Assembly (NCBI GenBank): GCA_964521715.1
Contig: CAZFSS010000011.1
Location: 62,001 to 126,000 of the forward strand
Length of the DNA stretch: 64,000 bases
Reading direction: 5' to 3'
DNA from: DAOVRD01 sp964521715
GTDB taxonomy: Bacteria > Planctomycetota > Brocadiia > SM23-32
The notes beneath the pieces were generated by a model that was not told the origin of the DNA, searched no databases, and was given only the letters and a program-made list of their open reading frames with translations. Below, in pieces: positions 8,628 to 18,410 of the stretch. Both the position numbers and the translations under genes were made by a program. Position 1 is the first letter of the stretch. Each line of letters opens with the position of its first letter.

Positions 8628-9827
8628 TCAACAGTGGAGGTCCCGGTATACCTGCTCCCAGTTCCGGACGCTTTGCTGGAAACTGAACTTGTCCTTGACG
8701 CGTTGGCGGCCGTTGCGGCCCAGCCGCCGCCGGAGGGCGTCATCGTCCGCCAGGCGCCTCATGGCGGCCGTGAGTTGGCCGACGTCGCAGTCCTCGATGA
8801 ACAGGCCGCTGTGCTCGTGGACGAGAGCGATATCGGTGATCCCGGGCAGTCGGTTAACGATGACGGGCAGCCCGCACGACATGGCCTCCAGCAACGCGAC
8901 GCCGAACCCCTCCCGCCGGGTGGAAAACGCAAAAACGTCCGATGCCGAGAGCAGCTCAGCAACGCGGGCCGGCTCGTCAATCCGACCGAACAGGTGCACT
9001 CGCTCCAGACGGCGCGCGCCGGCGAGAAGACGCTCCACTTCTGCGTCGTCGATGTTGCTATTCTCGAGCCTGGAACGCGGCCCGATCAGCCAGAGCCGAC
9101 AGCCGTCGACATGCGCCGCCAGCGCGTCGAAAGCCTCCAGCAAAACGTCCACTCCTTTCCTGCGGGTCACGCTGCCCAGGAAGGAGAAGACTACCTCCGA
9201 ATCCCCGACGCCGAGCTCCGTGCGAAGCGCTGCGCGGCGCTCGGCCGGGAGCGGGGCGTACAGCGTGACGTCCGTGCCGTAGTAGACGAGCTGGACTCTG
9301 TGCTTCCCGAAAGCGCGCACGGCCGCCTCGAACAACGCGTCGCTCACGGCCACAATCCGGCTGCAGAGCCCGTACCTGAGCCCCAAAAGCCGGCGGGCAA
9401 GCGGCGGCTGATCCAGCAGCCCAAGGACGTCTCGAGAGCCGGCCAGGGTAAGCGTCGTCACGCTCCCGAGGGCCCGCAGCCGGCAGACCAGAACGGCCGC
9501 GAGGCCCGTCCATGGCGACAATGAACCCAGGTGAACGACGCAAGGCCTGGCCGCCCGCATCAACTGCCACGCCATCCAAACGACGTACGCGCAGCGCCGG
9601 ATTCCGCGCGCCAATCTGGAGCGGCCGATGGCGGGTGAACGCCGGTACCGGATCCCCTCCGTCACGTGATCCGATGGGAAGCCGGGCCGCCCGGAGGTGA
9701 GCACCGTGACGCAGTGCCCGCGCTCGGCCAGCTGCTGCCACGTACGCGTATCGAGGATGATGCCGCCGCCGAAGTCCGGCGGGTGTGCCGTGTATGAGGC
9801 TGCGACAATGTGCACTCCCCGCTCCAC
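8628..9827 (-). CDS. Family 4 glycosyltransferase
   Basis: This is a 399-residue GT4 enzyme. The N-terminal domain has the glycine-rich acceptor-side strand near PPDFGGGIILDTRTW. The C-terminal domain has VVFSFLGSVTRRKGVDVLLEA and the donor-binding EGFGVALLEAMSCGLPVIV block. It likely adds a hexose or a related sugar in the same pathway as the neighbouring transferases. It ends 110 bp before the next gene and begins 4 bp after the GT2 gene stop at 9832, so it is co-transcribed with that gene. Acceptor and donor are unknown. Confidence 0.87.
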   Translation of the reverse strand: MERGVHIVAASYTAHPPDFGGGIILDTRTWQQLAERGHCVTVLTSGRPGFPSDHVTEGIRYRRSPAIGRSRLARGIRRCAYVVWMAWQLMRAARPCVVHLGSLSPWTGLAAVLVCRLRALGSVTTLTLAGSRDVLGLLDQPPLARRLLGLRYGLCSRIVAVSDALFEAAVRAFGKHRVQLVYYGTDVTLYAPLPAERRAALRTELGVGDSEVVFSFLGSVTRRKGVDVLLEAFDALAAHVDGCRLWLIGPRSRLENSNIDDAEVERLLAGARRLERVHLFGRIDEPARVAELLSASDVFAFSTRREGFGVALLEAMSCGLPVIVNRLPGITDIALVHEHSGLFIEDCDVGQLTAAMRRLADDDALRRRLGRNGRQRVKDKFSFQQSVRNWEQVYRDLHC

Positions 9828-9831
9828 GTCA

Positions 9832-10836
9832 TCAATCTCGCGCTCTAGGCCCAGCCGTCCTCCGTTTCAGCCAACTGCCGATCCTGAATGGCAGCGGACC
9901 GCTAACGCCGGCGAGCCAGAACAGCACCGACACAGGATCGAAGCCGTAGGCCATAGAACCAGCCAGGGTGCGGCCTGCGGCAAACCAGTGCCACCCTTTC
10001 ACCTGGCTCTTGATGAGGCTGCGGTGCATGCGGGACAGTCGCTTCTCTATGCGCGGCACGAGCTCCCGAGCCGACGGGTCTTCGACCGCTATGGTCCGCA
10101 CCTTCTCGAGCATCCTGACCACCTGCGTGAACCATTCCGGGGAACGCCGCGACATGGAGGCCGGGCCCTTGATGCGCAGGAAGTAGGGCGTCTCCAGGTA
10201 CGCGAACCGCACTTCTGCGCCCATTCGGAACCACAGGTGGGCGTCGTCGGTGCCTCTGAGTTCCTCGTCAAAGCCGCCGAAGTCCATCAGGACGGCGCGT
10301 CTGACTACCATCGTGGGGCGCATGATGAAGTTGCCCCGCAACAGGTGGGGCCGGATGTCCCCGTCGATGACGACTTGGTCGCGGCCGATCCTCCGCTTCG
10401 GCAGGTCCGCCATGGCCGCCCGCAACTGGTCGAACAGAAGCTCCGTCGTGCCTCGCACGACGTCCCGGTTGTACGCGTTGCAGAAGACGGCTCCCACCTC
10501 CGGCGCCCTGCGCAGCAGGTCGACCTGGCTGACCAGCTTGCCGGGCAGCCATTCGTCGTCGGCGTCCTGGAACGCGACGTACTCCCCGACTGCCTCACGA
10601 ATGCCAGTGTTGCAGGCGGCGGCGATGCCGCCGTTCGGCCTGGAGATGACCCGGACGCGGACGTCGTCAACGGCCCGCGCGACCTGTGCCGTGCAATCCG
10701 TGGAGCCGTCATCCACGACTATCAGCTCCAGAGGCACCGCCCGCTCCTGAAGCACGCTGTCCATCGCCGGGCGCAGAGCGTCTTCCGCGTTGTAGGCCGG
10801 CAAGACGACCGAGACCTCCGGGTTCATCATTCCCAT
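9832..10836 (-). CDS. Family 2 glycosyltransferase
   Basis: The 334-residue GT2 protein begins VSVVLPAYNAEDAL (~9-22) with the DDGSTDCT motif (~42-49) and a DADDEW metal-binding motif (~95-100), all expected for a GT-A fold enzyme using a UDP- or GDP-sugar. A C-terminal hydrophobic segment (~280-320) may tether it to the membrane. It is a soluble-type single-sugar transferase rather than a processive synthase. It sits in the middle of the leftward polysaccharide operon, 62 bp after the unknown GT-B-like gene. Confidence 0.87.
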   Translation of the reverse strand: MGMMNPEVSVVLPAYNAEDALRPAMDSVLQERAVPLELIVVDDGSTDCTAQVARAVDDVRVRVISRPNGGIAAACNTGIREAVGEYVAFQDADDEWLPGKLVSQVDLLRRAPEVGAVFCNAYNRDVVRGTTELLFDQLRAAMADLPKRRIGRDQVVIDGDIRPHLLRGNFIMRPTMVVRRAVLMDFGGFDEELRGTDDAHLWFRMGAEVRFAYLETPYFLRIKGPASMSRRSPEWFTQVVRMLEKVRTIAVEDPSARELVPRIEKRLSRMHRSLIKSQVKGWHWFAAGRTLAGSMAYGFDPVSVLFWLAGVSGPLPFRIGSWLKRRTAGPRARD

Positions 10837-10898
10837 GCGCTGGCCGGGTCCTCATGTCATCTGCAAGACTGCGTCATTGCCCTGCCGGGCCCCGCTCG

Positions 10899-12137
10899 TC
10901 AGGCCCGGTAGACGTCCTTCCTGCGCCTCAGTCGGAACAGCTTCCTGGCTACCGTCTTCAGCAGTCTGAAGCCCGGAATGCGATCGAGGCGGGCCACGTG
11001 TCGCCGGTGTTCCCTCTGCCAGTAGTCGGCGGCCGAGACCGCCGCTTGGTAGTCCCGCGCCGTGGGCGCGCGGGGGTCCGGCCCCAGGCAGGGGTACGCC
11101 TCGTACGTGCGCGTCCAATCGATCGCCTGCAACGGATCCCACCTGGGCCCGGGCAGGATGCGGTCCGGGAACCGCAGCGGTGCTCCCTCCGGACGGGAGC
11201 GCGCGCAATCCACCATCCTCTCCAGCAGCGTGGCCATTCGTTGTGCGGCCAAGCCCTCGAAGTGAAGCGAATCGCGCAGCACGAACTCCTGGTAGGCCAT
11301 CTTCTCTCGGGGGGGATCCAGCAACTCCCGCAGGACGGGGACGACGTGTTCCCGCGCGCAGATCCGCCAGGACGGCGAGATCAGGTGCGGGCTGTTGGTA
11401 TAATCCAGCACCGCCGTGGGCCGCCGCGCCAGCATGGCCTCGAGCACCGCCGTCGACATGGTGGACACAACGGCGTGCACGGTGGCCAGTTGCGTGTGCA
11501 GGTCGGCGCCGCGGGTGTCCAGGGGCTCCTCGGGCAGCCCGACTGCGCTCTGTATCTTGGGAGAGACCCGCCAGACCAGCTCGAGGTCTGGCAGGCTGGC
11601 GGCGGCTTCCCTCACATCAATGAGGCCGCGACGGCAGGCTTCCACCTGTTGCTCACTGAAGCCGGGTGCCTTGGCCGTCATGACCAGGATGCGGTAGGGC
11701 GGTCCCTCGGGCAATGGGGGCGGATTCGCCGCCAGTCCGTCGAAACGCGGCACCCCCACGATCTCGCACTTGCCCACATTGCCCCAGCTTTCCAGCAGCC
11801 GGGCCTGCGACGGCCCAAGGCACGCGATCTTGTGCACGCCTGCCGGCTGCTCGAAGGGCAACTGGTGGCCCTCCAGCGGATACTCGAACGTCCGGCGCCA
11901 CTCCAGGATCCCGTCGAAGGCCATCACTGTGCCGATGTTGCGCTGCCGTAGTTGCGCGTTGACGTTGGCGTAGAGCAGGTGGTAGTCGGTCGCGCACAGC
12001 ACTACGGCGGGATGGTGCGACAGGACGTCGTCCAGCTCATAGGACTCGACCACAGCCACCGTGCCGCGGAAATGCCTCCGCACCGGCTCATAGTGGTGGG
12101 CCGAAGCGCCGCCGCCCATGATCACCAGGTCGACCAT
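10899..12137 (-). CDS. Probable GT-B-fold surface-polysaccharide protein, function unassigned
   Basis: The 412-residue protein is not confidently recognised. It begins with a Rossmann-like strand (MVDLVIMGGGASAHHYEPV) and near residues 275-300 has VSTMSTAVLEAMLARRPTAV. That is the S/T-S-T-x-x-x-E-A-x-x-x-x-x-P pattern seen in capsule-synthesis and epimerase-like GT-B proteins at the nucleotide-binding site. Context, between Wzt and a GT2 gene, supports a glycosyltransferase or polyol-phosphate transferase role. The start at 12137 is chosen for the AAGGAG about 12 bases upstream; longer in-frame starts have no ribosome site. It overlaps nothing and lies 47 bp after wzt. Confidence 0.6.
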   Translation of the reverse strand: MVDLVIMGGGASAHHYEPVRRHFRGTVAVVESYELDDVLSHHPAVVLCATDYHLLYANVNAQLRQRNIGTVMAFDGILEWRRTFEYPLEGHQLPFEQPAGVHKIACLGPSQARLLESWGNVGKCEIVGVPRFDGLAANPPPLPEGPPYRILVMTAKAPGFSEQQVEACRRGLIDVREAAASLPDLELVWRVSPKIQSAVGLPEEPLDTRGADLHTQLATVHAVVSTMSTAVLEAMLARRPTAVLDYTNSPHLISPSWRICAREHVVPVLRELLDPPREKMAYQEFVLRDSLHFEGLAAQRMATLLERMVDCARSRPEGAPLRFPDRILPGPRWDPLQAIDWTRTYEAYPCLGPDPRAPTARDYQAAVSAADYWQREHRRHVARLDRIPGFRLLKTVARKLFRLRRRKDVYRA

Positions 12138-12184
12138 CCGTACCTTCTGCTCCTTCGGCCGGGGCCGCCCAACGCACGCTGACG

Positions 12185-13465
12185 TCACTTCTTCCCCTTG
12201 CCGGCCGGCTGTGTACACTCGACTTCGGGTATGAGCCGAGCGCGGCCCAGCCATGACAGGTTTCCGCTCGACTCCAGCCTGGATGATGCCAGGACCACCA
12301 GCGGCTCGGCCGCGTTCACGATGGCCTTGGGCCCGCGCGTGTGTTCCACTACGTGTACCTCGACGGAGTACATGCCCGGTCGCAACGCCAGTTGGTCGAG
12401 ATGCAGCGATATCCTGTTAAGGCCTTCTTCCAGGCGCAGCAGGTCGCCCTTCGCCTCCTGGCTCCAGACGCCCGCCGCCAGGCTGCCGTCCACGGGCGAA
12501 TGGATCAACACGCCCGTCTTCATGTTCGATAGAGGCTCATGCGCCTCTACGTCCACGACGAACGTGACGGGCCCGCCCGCGACGCACTGCGCCGTCCCGG
12601 TCCCTGCCGTCATGCCCCATCCCACGTCCACCACGTCGAATCGTGCGTCCTGTTTGCTGTGCCGAAGGTTCTCGCCGTTCGCGGGCCCGGCGCCGCCGCC
12701 CAGGTACTCCGCGATCACCGTGGCGCTCTCGCCTACGGCCCGGCCCCGCCCTGCTTGCAGCAGAAGCGACCTCGGACAGAGATTGCCGACGGCCCCCATG
12801 TTATGACTTACGAAGAGGACGGTTCTGCCCTGCCCGGTTATGCTGTCCATCTGGCCGAGGCACTTGCGCTGGAACTCGGCGTCGCCGACGGCCAGCACCT
12901 CGTCGATGAGCAGGATCTCGGACTCCAGGAAGGCCGCCACGGCGAAGCCCAGCCTCACCCGCATGCCGCTCGAGTAGCGCTTGACGGGCGTGTCGACGAA
13001 CTGCCCGACCCCGGCGAAGTCCACGATCTCGTCGAACCGCCGGTCGACTTCGCGCTTCTTCATGCCGAGGACGGCGCCGCTCAGGTACACGTTCTCCCGG
13101 CCCGTCAGCTCCTGGTGGAATCCGGTGCCGACTTCGAGCAGGCTGGCCACGCGGCCGCGCAGCCGGGCCGAGCCCTCGGTGGGATCGGTGATCTGCGACA
13201 GCACCTTCAGCAGCGTCGTCTTGCCTGCGCCGTTCTTGCCGATGATGCCCAGCACCTGCCCGGGCTCGACCTGGAAGGAAACGTCCCTGAGCGCCCAGAT
13301 GGAATCCCCCGACCGGTGCGAAGACCGGCCGAAGCTCCTGAGCCTGCGGAACGGCGCCCCGGCCAGGTCCATCAGCGCCTCCCGGAACGTCGTGCGCCGC
13401 TCCAGCGCGCCGATCCGGTAGCGTTTCGACAGGCCCTCCACTGTAATCGCTGCTGCCGCCATCAT
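12185..13465 (-). CDS. wzt: Polysaccharide ABC transporter ATPase (Wzt type)
   Basis: The 426-residue protein has a full ABC ATPase domain: Walker A GKNGAGKTT at 76-84, signature YSSGM at 164-168, and Walker B LLIDEVLAVGD at ~185-195. Residues ~265-420 form a beta-rich extension like the Wzt C-terminal domain that reads the non-reducing end of an O-polysaccharide. With the adjacent permease it exports a lipid-linked glycan across the inner membrane. The start is assigned to the tandem ATGs at 13460-13465; upstream codons encode the antisense-like end of the permease region and show no homology. The presence of a substrate-recognition domain suggests the chain end is specifically capped. Confidence 0.92.
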   Translation of the reverse strand: MMAAAAITVEGLSKRYRIGALERRTTFREALMDLAGAPFRRLRSFGRSSHRSGDSIWALRDVSFQVEPGQVLGIIGKNGAGKTTLLKVLSQITDPTEGSARLRGRVASLLEVGTGFHQELTGRENVYLSGAVLGMKKREVDRRFDEIVDFAGVGQFVDTPVKRYSSGMRVRLGFAVAAFLESEILLIDEVLAVGDAEFQRKCLGQMDSITGQGRTVLFVSHNMGAVGNLCPRSLLLQAGRGRAVGESATVIAEYLGGGAGPANGENLRHSKQDARFDVVDVGWGMTAGTGTAQCVAGGPVTFVVDVEAHEPLSNMKTGVLIHSPVDGSLAAGVWSQEAKGDLLRLEEGLNRISLHLDQLALRPGMYSVEVHVVEHTRGPKAIVNAAEPLVVLASSRLESSGNLSWLGRARLIPEVECTQPAGKGKK

Positions 13466-13530
13466 CCTCACCCAGGCGCCCCGGCGCAGTGCGGCGGCGC
13501 ATCGCCGCCGCAGGCGCGCCAAACGGGGCT

Positions 13531-14400
13531 TCACACTATGTCGGCGAAGTGCCTTTCCATCCTTCTGAAATAGGCGGCGCCCGCTACGAACAGGGCGACC
13601 GCGACTGCCAGCGACACGGCCAGGTCCCCCCAGGCGAACGGCTTGCCCAGGATGGCGGAGCGATAGGCATCCACTATGCCCGCCATGGGGTTCAGGCAAA
13701 GGACCCACCGCCACCTCTGCGGCACGATCGTGACGGGGTATATGACGGGCGTCAGGAACATCCAGATCTGCACTATGAAGGCGATGGTGTAGCCGAAATC
13801 CCTGTAGGCCACGTTCAGCGCGCTGATCAGCATGCCGGGTCCCAGGGCGGCGAAGATGGTGGCCACCGCCAGCGGACCGACCATCAGCACGGCCGGCGTG
13901 AGCGTGAGCCCGTGCTCGGCGGCCGAGTACGCCATCAGGCCTGCCAGGATGATAAAGGAGATGGCAAAGTCCACCAGGCAAGCGCCGATCGAGGCCAGGG
14001 GGATGACGAGCCTGGGGAAGTAGACCTTCGTGATGAGGTTCGCGCTCGCGACGACGCTCTGGCTGCTTCGGGTGAGGGACTCAGCGAAGAACTGCCACGG
14101 AAGCAGGCCGGCGTAAACGAAGATGGGGTACCAGTAGCCTTCGGAGTCGATCCGTGCGAGCCGCCCGAAGACCAGGCTCAACACGACCATCTTGAGGAAC
14201 GGCTGGATGAAGGCCCAAAGGAAGCCGAGCACGGTCTGTTTGTAGCGGACCTTCACGTCGCGCCAGGTCAGGAAGTAGAGCAGTTCCCGATACTGCCAGA
14301 CCTTGCGCCAGTCCGTCCGCAGCCACCCCTTGTGGGGGCGTATGACCGTCTCGGGCAACTGCGCTGCAGACAGCGCCTCAGTTTGGGATTGCCCTGCCAT
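13531..14400 (-). CDS. wzm: Polysaccharide ABC transporter permease (Wzm type)
   Basis: The 289-residue ABC-2 permease has six hydrophobic segments. Its N-terminal pattern is typical of Wzm/KpsM/TagG proteins (WRKVWQYRELLYFLTWRDVK, then YKQTVLGFLWAFIQPF). It forms the membrane channel for export of the lipid-linked polysaccharide together with the Wzt ATPase encoded 65 bp downstream. It is preceded by a 175-bp gap after the sugar-phosphate transferase gene, so an internal promoter is possible, though none was evident. Membership of the family is clear; the cargo is not. Confidence 0.92.
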   Translation of the reverse strand: MAGQSQTEALSAAQLPETVIRPHKGWLRTDWRKVWQYRELLYFLTWRDVKVRYKQTVLGFLWAFIQPFLKMVVLSLVFGRLARIDSEGYWYPIFVYAGLLPWQFFAESLTRSSQSVVASANLITKVYFPRLVIPLASIGACLVDFAISFIILAGLMAYSAAEHGLTLTPAVLMVGPLAVATIFAALGPGMLISALNVAYRDFGYTIAFIVQIWMFLTPVIYPVTIVPQRWRWVLCLNPMAGIVDAYRSAILGKPFAWGDLAVSLAVAVALFVAGAAYFRRMERHFADIV

Positions 14401-14575
14401 CGCCTCTCAACCTTCCGCCCCCGCTCAGCGGGAGCCGCCGAACGGGCGAACGGCGCCTGGAGGAGGATCGGCGCGACCGCTGATGCAGCCGCTGCACCGG
14501 GGCCCGCGGTCGGAATCCCTCCGGCCCCGTGAGTTCAGGTTATCAGCCGGGCCGGCGCCTGGCAACGGCGCCCTC

Positions 14576-15964
14576 CTACCGGGAGCCGCGCAGGAAGACG
14601 CCCAGCGTGCGCAGGCAGATGTAGGCGTCGAGCGCAAAGGAGAAGTGCTTGACGTAGTAGAGGTCGTAGCTCAGTTTCTTCTGGGCTTCGTCCTCGCTGG
14701 CGCCGTATCCGAAATTGACCTGCGCCCATCCCGTCAGGCCCGGACGAACCAGGTGCCGCCATCCGTAGCATGGCGTCTTTCCGCTGAGCGCTTCCACGAA
14801 CTCGGGCCGTTCGGGCCGGGGTCCCACCAGCGACATGTCGCCCTTCAGGATGTTCCAGAACTGGGGGATCTCGTCGATTCGGCCCCTGCGCAGGATGCGG
14901 CCGATCCAGGTCGCCCGCGGGTCGTCTTGCAGGGCCCAGACCGGCTTGTCGGACTCCTCGGAGTCCGCCGTCATCGTGCAGAACTTGCAGATGGTGAATG
15001 GCTCGCCGAAGAGGCCCATCCGCGTCTGCGTGTAGAGGACGGGGCCCTTGCCCTGGATCTTAAGGACCAGCGCGATGATGGGCCAGAAGGGCAGCGTGAG
15101 GATCAGGCCGACCAGCCCCGCCGCCACGTCGCAGAGCCTCTTCACCGCGCGCAAAGACGGCCGGCACAGGTAGAACTGCGCCGAGACCAGCCACGACGCG
15201 TCCAGGTAGCTGACCAGTGCCTTGCGGAAGTGCCTCTCGGCAAAGGCAGTGACGTCAACCACCTCAATGCCTGCGTCGAGCCATCGCATCACGTCGTCGC
15301 TCGGCATCGGCTGCTTGCCGTCCAGCACGATGACGTCCGCGTCCTGGGCCGTGTCGACCCGCTCGAACTCTCCGTTTGGCGCCTCGCTGATCATGGATTC
15401 CACCTCGGGGCGCCACGGGCCGCCTCCCATCAGGAACACCTTGCGATGAGCGCGCCGGGCACTGGCCCAGACAAGGACGCGGGGCGCCGAGAGCCCGACC
15501 ACGGCCACCAGGGACGAGATGGCGATCACCCAGCGGCCGATCAGGCGGTACATGAGGACGTAGCTGGCGCCCAGGACGCAGAGCCAGGCCAGCGCCACCG
15601 CTATCACGACGCGGCTGACCACCGTGCTCCACGTCTCGAAGGCGTCCCGCTCGTACAGGCCGCCGATGGTGCCGCCCAGGACCACGGCGACAGCGAACGC
15701 GGCCATGGTCAAGACCGGGTAAAGCAGCGGGTTGTTTGCGAACGAGAACTGGGGTGACAGCTGGAAACCCAGGAAGATGGCCAGCGCGCCCAGCGCAGCG
15801 TCGGAGAACGCCCACGGCTTCGTGCCGGAGGTCTTCAGCAGCGAACACACGTCCGTGAGCAGCGCTGCAGGGCGCGGGCCCCGCCTCTCCTTAGGGGCCG
15901 AGGGCGGCGCGATTCCGGCAGAGAGGCTGCCCCCCGGGGAGTCCTGCCCGTCAGGTTCCTTCAT
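14576..15964 (-). CDS. Initiating exopolysaccharide sugar-phosphate transferase (EpsB/WcaJ type)
   Basis: The 462-residue protein has four to five N-terminal membrane helices, a CoA-binding-like cytoplasmic domain (~150-250), and a C-terminal bacterial sugar transferase domain from ~270. That domain starts KRLCDVAAGLVGL and contains TRMGLFGEPFTICKF, RRGRIDEIPQFWNIL, MSLVGPRPERPEF and RPGLTGWAQV. This is the polyprenyl-phosphate hexose-1-phosphate transferase that starts repeat-unit synthesis on undecaprenyl phosphate. The domain layout matches the PEP-CTERM-associated sugar transferase family. It follows the BY-kinase gene by 160 bp in the leftward operon. Confidence 0.9.
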   Translation of the reverse strand: MKEPDGQDSPGGSLSAGIAPPSAPKERRGPRPAALLTDVCSLLKTSGTKPWAFSDAALGALAIFLGFQLSPQFSFANNPLLYPVLTMAAFAVAVVLGGTIGGLYERDAFETWSTVVSRVVIAVALAWLCVLGASYVLMYRLIGRWVIAISSLVAVVGLSAPRVLVWASARRAHRKVFLMGGGPWRPEVESMISEAPNGEFERVDTAQDADVIVLDGKQPMPSDDVMRWLDAGIEVVDVTAFAERHFRKALVSYLDASWLVSAQFYLCRPSLRAVKRLCDVAAGLVGLILTLPFWPIIALVLKIQGKGPVLYTQTRMGLFGEPFTICKFCTMTADSEESDKPVWALQDDPRATWIGRILRRGRIDEIPQFWNILKGDMSLVGPRPERPEFVEALSGKTPCYGWRHLVRPGLTGWAQVNFGYGASEDEAQKKLSYDLYYVKHFSFALDAYICLRTLGVFLRGSR

Positions 15965-16124
15965 GGTGCTTCCTCAACTGCCGGCGCTTGGGACTCTCTG
16001 GCGCAGCGCTTCCCGCTGCAATACGTTGCTCGGCCGTTTGCCCGGCTCCTGGACTTCTTCCGGGCCGCGGTGTCTGCCGCCCCGTTGCAGGACCCGGTTG
16101 CCCCGCGCGTGGGCGGACGGGGCT

Positions 16125-18410
16125 CTATTCGGGGGCTTCCCGGCGCTCTTCGCTCCCGGCCTCCTGCTGGAGATCGGCATGCTGGTAGGGGTAGTAGTAG
16201 TCGTAGTAGCGATAGTAGCGGCCGTAGTAGTAGCCTTGCTTCCTAATATCGAAGTTGTTGAGGACGGCGCCCGCTATGTGGGCGTCGACGCTCCTGAGTT
16301 TCTCCACGGACCTCCTGGCCACCTCTTCGGAGATGCCGCCGGACCGGATGACGAGCAGCACAGCCCCGCCGACGGACTTGGCAAGCAGCGCGGGGTCCGA
16401 AAGGGTCAACGGGGGCGTGTCGAACACGACGTAATCGAAGCGCTGGGCCCGTTCCGCGAACTCCGCCAGCCTGGGGGACGCCGTGCCCACGAGCTCCGCG
16501 GGTTTCTTCTCCTCCGACCCGCAGGTGACGACGCTCAGGTTGTTGACGCTCGTCGGTTGGAGGACTTGATCGAATGAGTTTCTGCCCCTCAGGAAGTCCG
16601 TGAGGCCCGGCGGCTTGCCCTCCTTGCCGAACACATCATGCAGCGCGGGCCTGCGCATGTCCCCGTCCACCAGGAGCACGTTCTTGCCTGCCTCTGCCAG
16701 CACCGCGGCCAGGTTGACGGCGACTGTGGTCTTGCCCTCGGCGGCGACCGAGCTGGTCACGACCAGGAACCGAATCTCCTGCAGCCGCGGCGAGAACAGC
16801 AGGCTGGCGCGCAGCGTGCGGAAGTTCTCGGCCAGGGTCGAGGCCGAATGGTCCTTGACGGGGAAGAGGGGCTTGGCTCTGTCCGCTCCCGCGTACTCGG
16901 CAGACAGCAGGACGCCCAATTGCTCCATGTCGACGCTGCGCTCCACGTCCAGCGGTGTGACCAGGGACGTGTCCATGTAGTCTACGAACAGGGCGCAGGC
17001 CGCGCCCGCCACCAGGCCGGCCAGGAGGGCGAAGATCAAGGTGCCCAGGGCCCGGCTCGGCGCGCGACTCACGTCCGGCTCCGTCGTGATCAGGTCTATG
17101 TTGACGGCGTCGATGCTGGCAGCCAGGTCGGCTTCCTTCGCCTTGGTGATGATCGTGTCGAAGAAACGCCAGTTCGCGTCCGCCTTCCGTCTCAGCGCGT
17201 TGTATTGAATGAGCTTCTTGTGCACCTCCGCCGCCCGCGCTTCGGCTTTCCCGATTTCCTCGGCCAGTCGTTGCTCCTCGGCCGTCACGCCGTTAAGGCG
17301 CTCCTTGAGGGCGTTGATTGCCCTCTCGGTCGCGGTCTGGATGTCCTGTTCGAGCAGGGGGATCGTCCTCTCGGTCTCCACGACCTTGGGGTGCTTCCCC
17401 AGGTAGCGCATCCGTTGCACGGCGAGTTGGCGTCGCAGGTCGCCCAGCATCTGCTGGAGCCGGGCGACGTTGGGGTCCTCCAGCAAGACGCTGCCGGCAA
17501 GGGCCGGATTGGCCTGTTCCTTCAGGCTCTGCAGCATCTCCAGCCGGGTGGCCAGCTCGATGCGCTGCACGCCGGCTTCGGCCTGCCGGGCCTGAAGTGT
17601 TGCTATGGTGCTCTCCAGCGCGGACGGCCCGCTGCCATCGCCGTCGCCTTCGGCCGGGTTGACGTAGGTGCCGGCCTTCTCCTGGAAGGCCAGCAGCTCC
17701 TCTTCGGAGTCGGCGACCTTCTTTTCTACTTCCGCCTGCTGCTCGCGGAACCAGCTGATCCACCGCTTCGCGGAGTTCAGGCGCACCTCCTGCTCGCGCT
17801 GGATCAGCAGGTCCGCTGCCGCCTGGCATATCCGGGAGGCCCTGTCGGGGGACTCCGCCCGATAGCTCACCTGGATGAGGCTGGTATCGCGCAGAACGCG
17901 AGCGTCGATCCTTTCCTGGACGATGTTGGCGTAGTCGCGGGGCCCTATCCCGCCATTTCCTTCGTGGTCCGACGCATCGGCGGAGGTGGGGATGCGCCGG
18001 GCTATCCAGCTCTTCGCTCTTGACAGCAGTCCGGGCTCCGGCTCCGACAGCCCCAGGTCCTGGTACGAGCTGATGCCCAGTTGGCGGACCAGCTCCTTGG
18101 CCAGGTCGGGGCTCTTGATGATCTGGCAGTAGGTGCTGAGCTCCTTCTCCCAGCCCAGGTGGCCGGCGTACTGGCCGGCTATCTCCTCCAATCCCTGCTG
18201 AGGCCCGAGCCTGATGAGGGCGACCGCCTGGTAATCGGGCTTTGCCGCCCATATCCTGAGCACGCCGAAGCCCACGAAGGCGGCGGCGATCGCCGCCACC
18301 AGCCTGATGTGCTGCATCACGATGGCGATGTAGTCCCGCAGGTGCGTCCCGCGGATGAACTGCGGCAACGGCTGAACCGCCCTCTGCTTGGCACCGGAGC
18401 TCAAAACCAC
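16125..18410 (-). CDS. Wzz-type chain-length regulator fused to BY-kinase (Wzc type)
   Basis: The ~761-residue protein has a Wzz domain with the first membrane helix near residues 30-60, a long periplasmic coiled-coil/GNVR-like region (~150-450), and a second helix (~475-500). The cytoplasmic tyrosine-kinase domain has Walker A AAEGKTT with Lys560, DGDMRRP (Walker A'), and VVFDTPP (Walker B). The tail is a tyrosine cluster (QGYYYGRYYRYYDYYYPY), the usual autophosphorylation site. It controls polysaccharide chain length and couples synthesis to export. Start choice: GTG at 18408-18410 or TTG at 18402-18404 (which would overlap the SLBB stop as TTGA), both served by a GGAGGA upstream. Confidence 0.92.
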   Translation of the reverse strand: MVLSSGAKQRAVQPLPQFIRGTHLRDYIAIVMQHIRLVAAIAAAFVGFGVLRIWAAKPDYQAVALIRLGPQQGLEEIAGQYAGHLGWEKELSTYCQIIKSPDLAKELVRQLGISSYQDLGLSEPEPGLLSRAKSWIARRIPTSADASDHEGNGGIGPRDYANIVQERIDARVLRDTSLIQVSYRAESPDRASRICQAAADLLIQREQEVRLNSAKRWISWFREQQAEVEKKVADSEEELLAFQEKAGTYVNPAEGDGDGSGPSALESTIATLQARQAEAGVQRIELATRLEMLQSLKEQANPALAGSVLLEDPNVARLQQMLGDLRRQLAVQRMRYLGKHPKVVETERTIPLLEQDIQTATERAINALKERLNGVTAEEQRLAEEIGKAEARAAEVHKKLIQYNALRRKADANWRFFDTIITKAKEADLAASIDAVNIDLITTEPDVSRAPSRALGTLIFALLAGLVAGAACALFVDYMDTSLVTPLDVERSVDMEQLGVLLSAEYAGADRAKPLFPVKDHSASTLAENFRTLRASLLFSPRLQEIRFLVVTSSVAAEGKTTVAVNLAAVLAEAGKNVLLVDGDMRRPALHDVFGKEGKPPGLTDFLRGRNSFDQVLQPTSVNNLSVVTCGSEEKKPAELVGTASPRLAEFAERAQRFDYVVFDTPPLTLSDPALLAKSVGGAVLLVIRSGGISEEVARRSVEKLRSVDAHIAGAVLNNFDIRKQGYYYGRYYRYYDYYYPYQHADLQQEAGSEERREAPE

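Noticed and set aside
16170..16250. Short tandem GTAGTAG-like repeats
   Set aside because: These encode the tyrosine cluster at the end of the BY-kinase and need no separate explanation.
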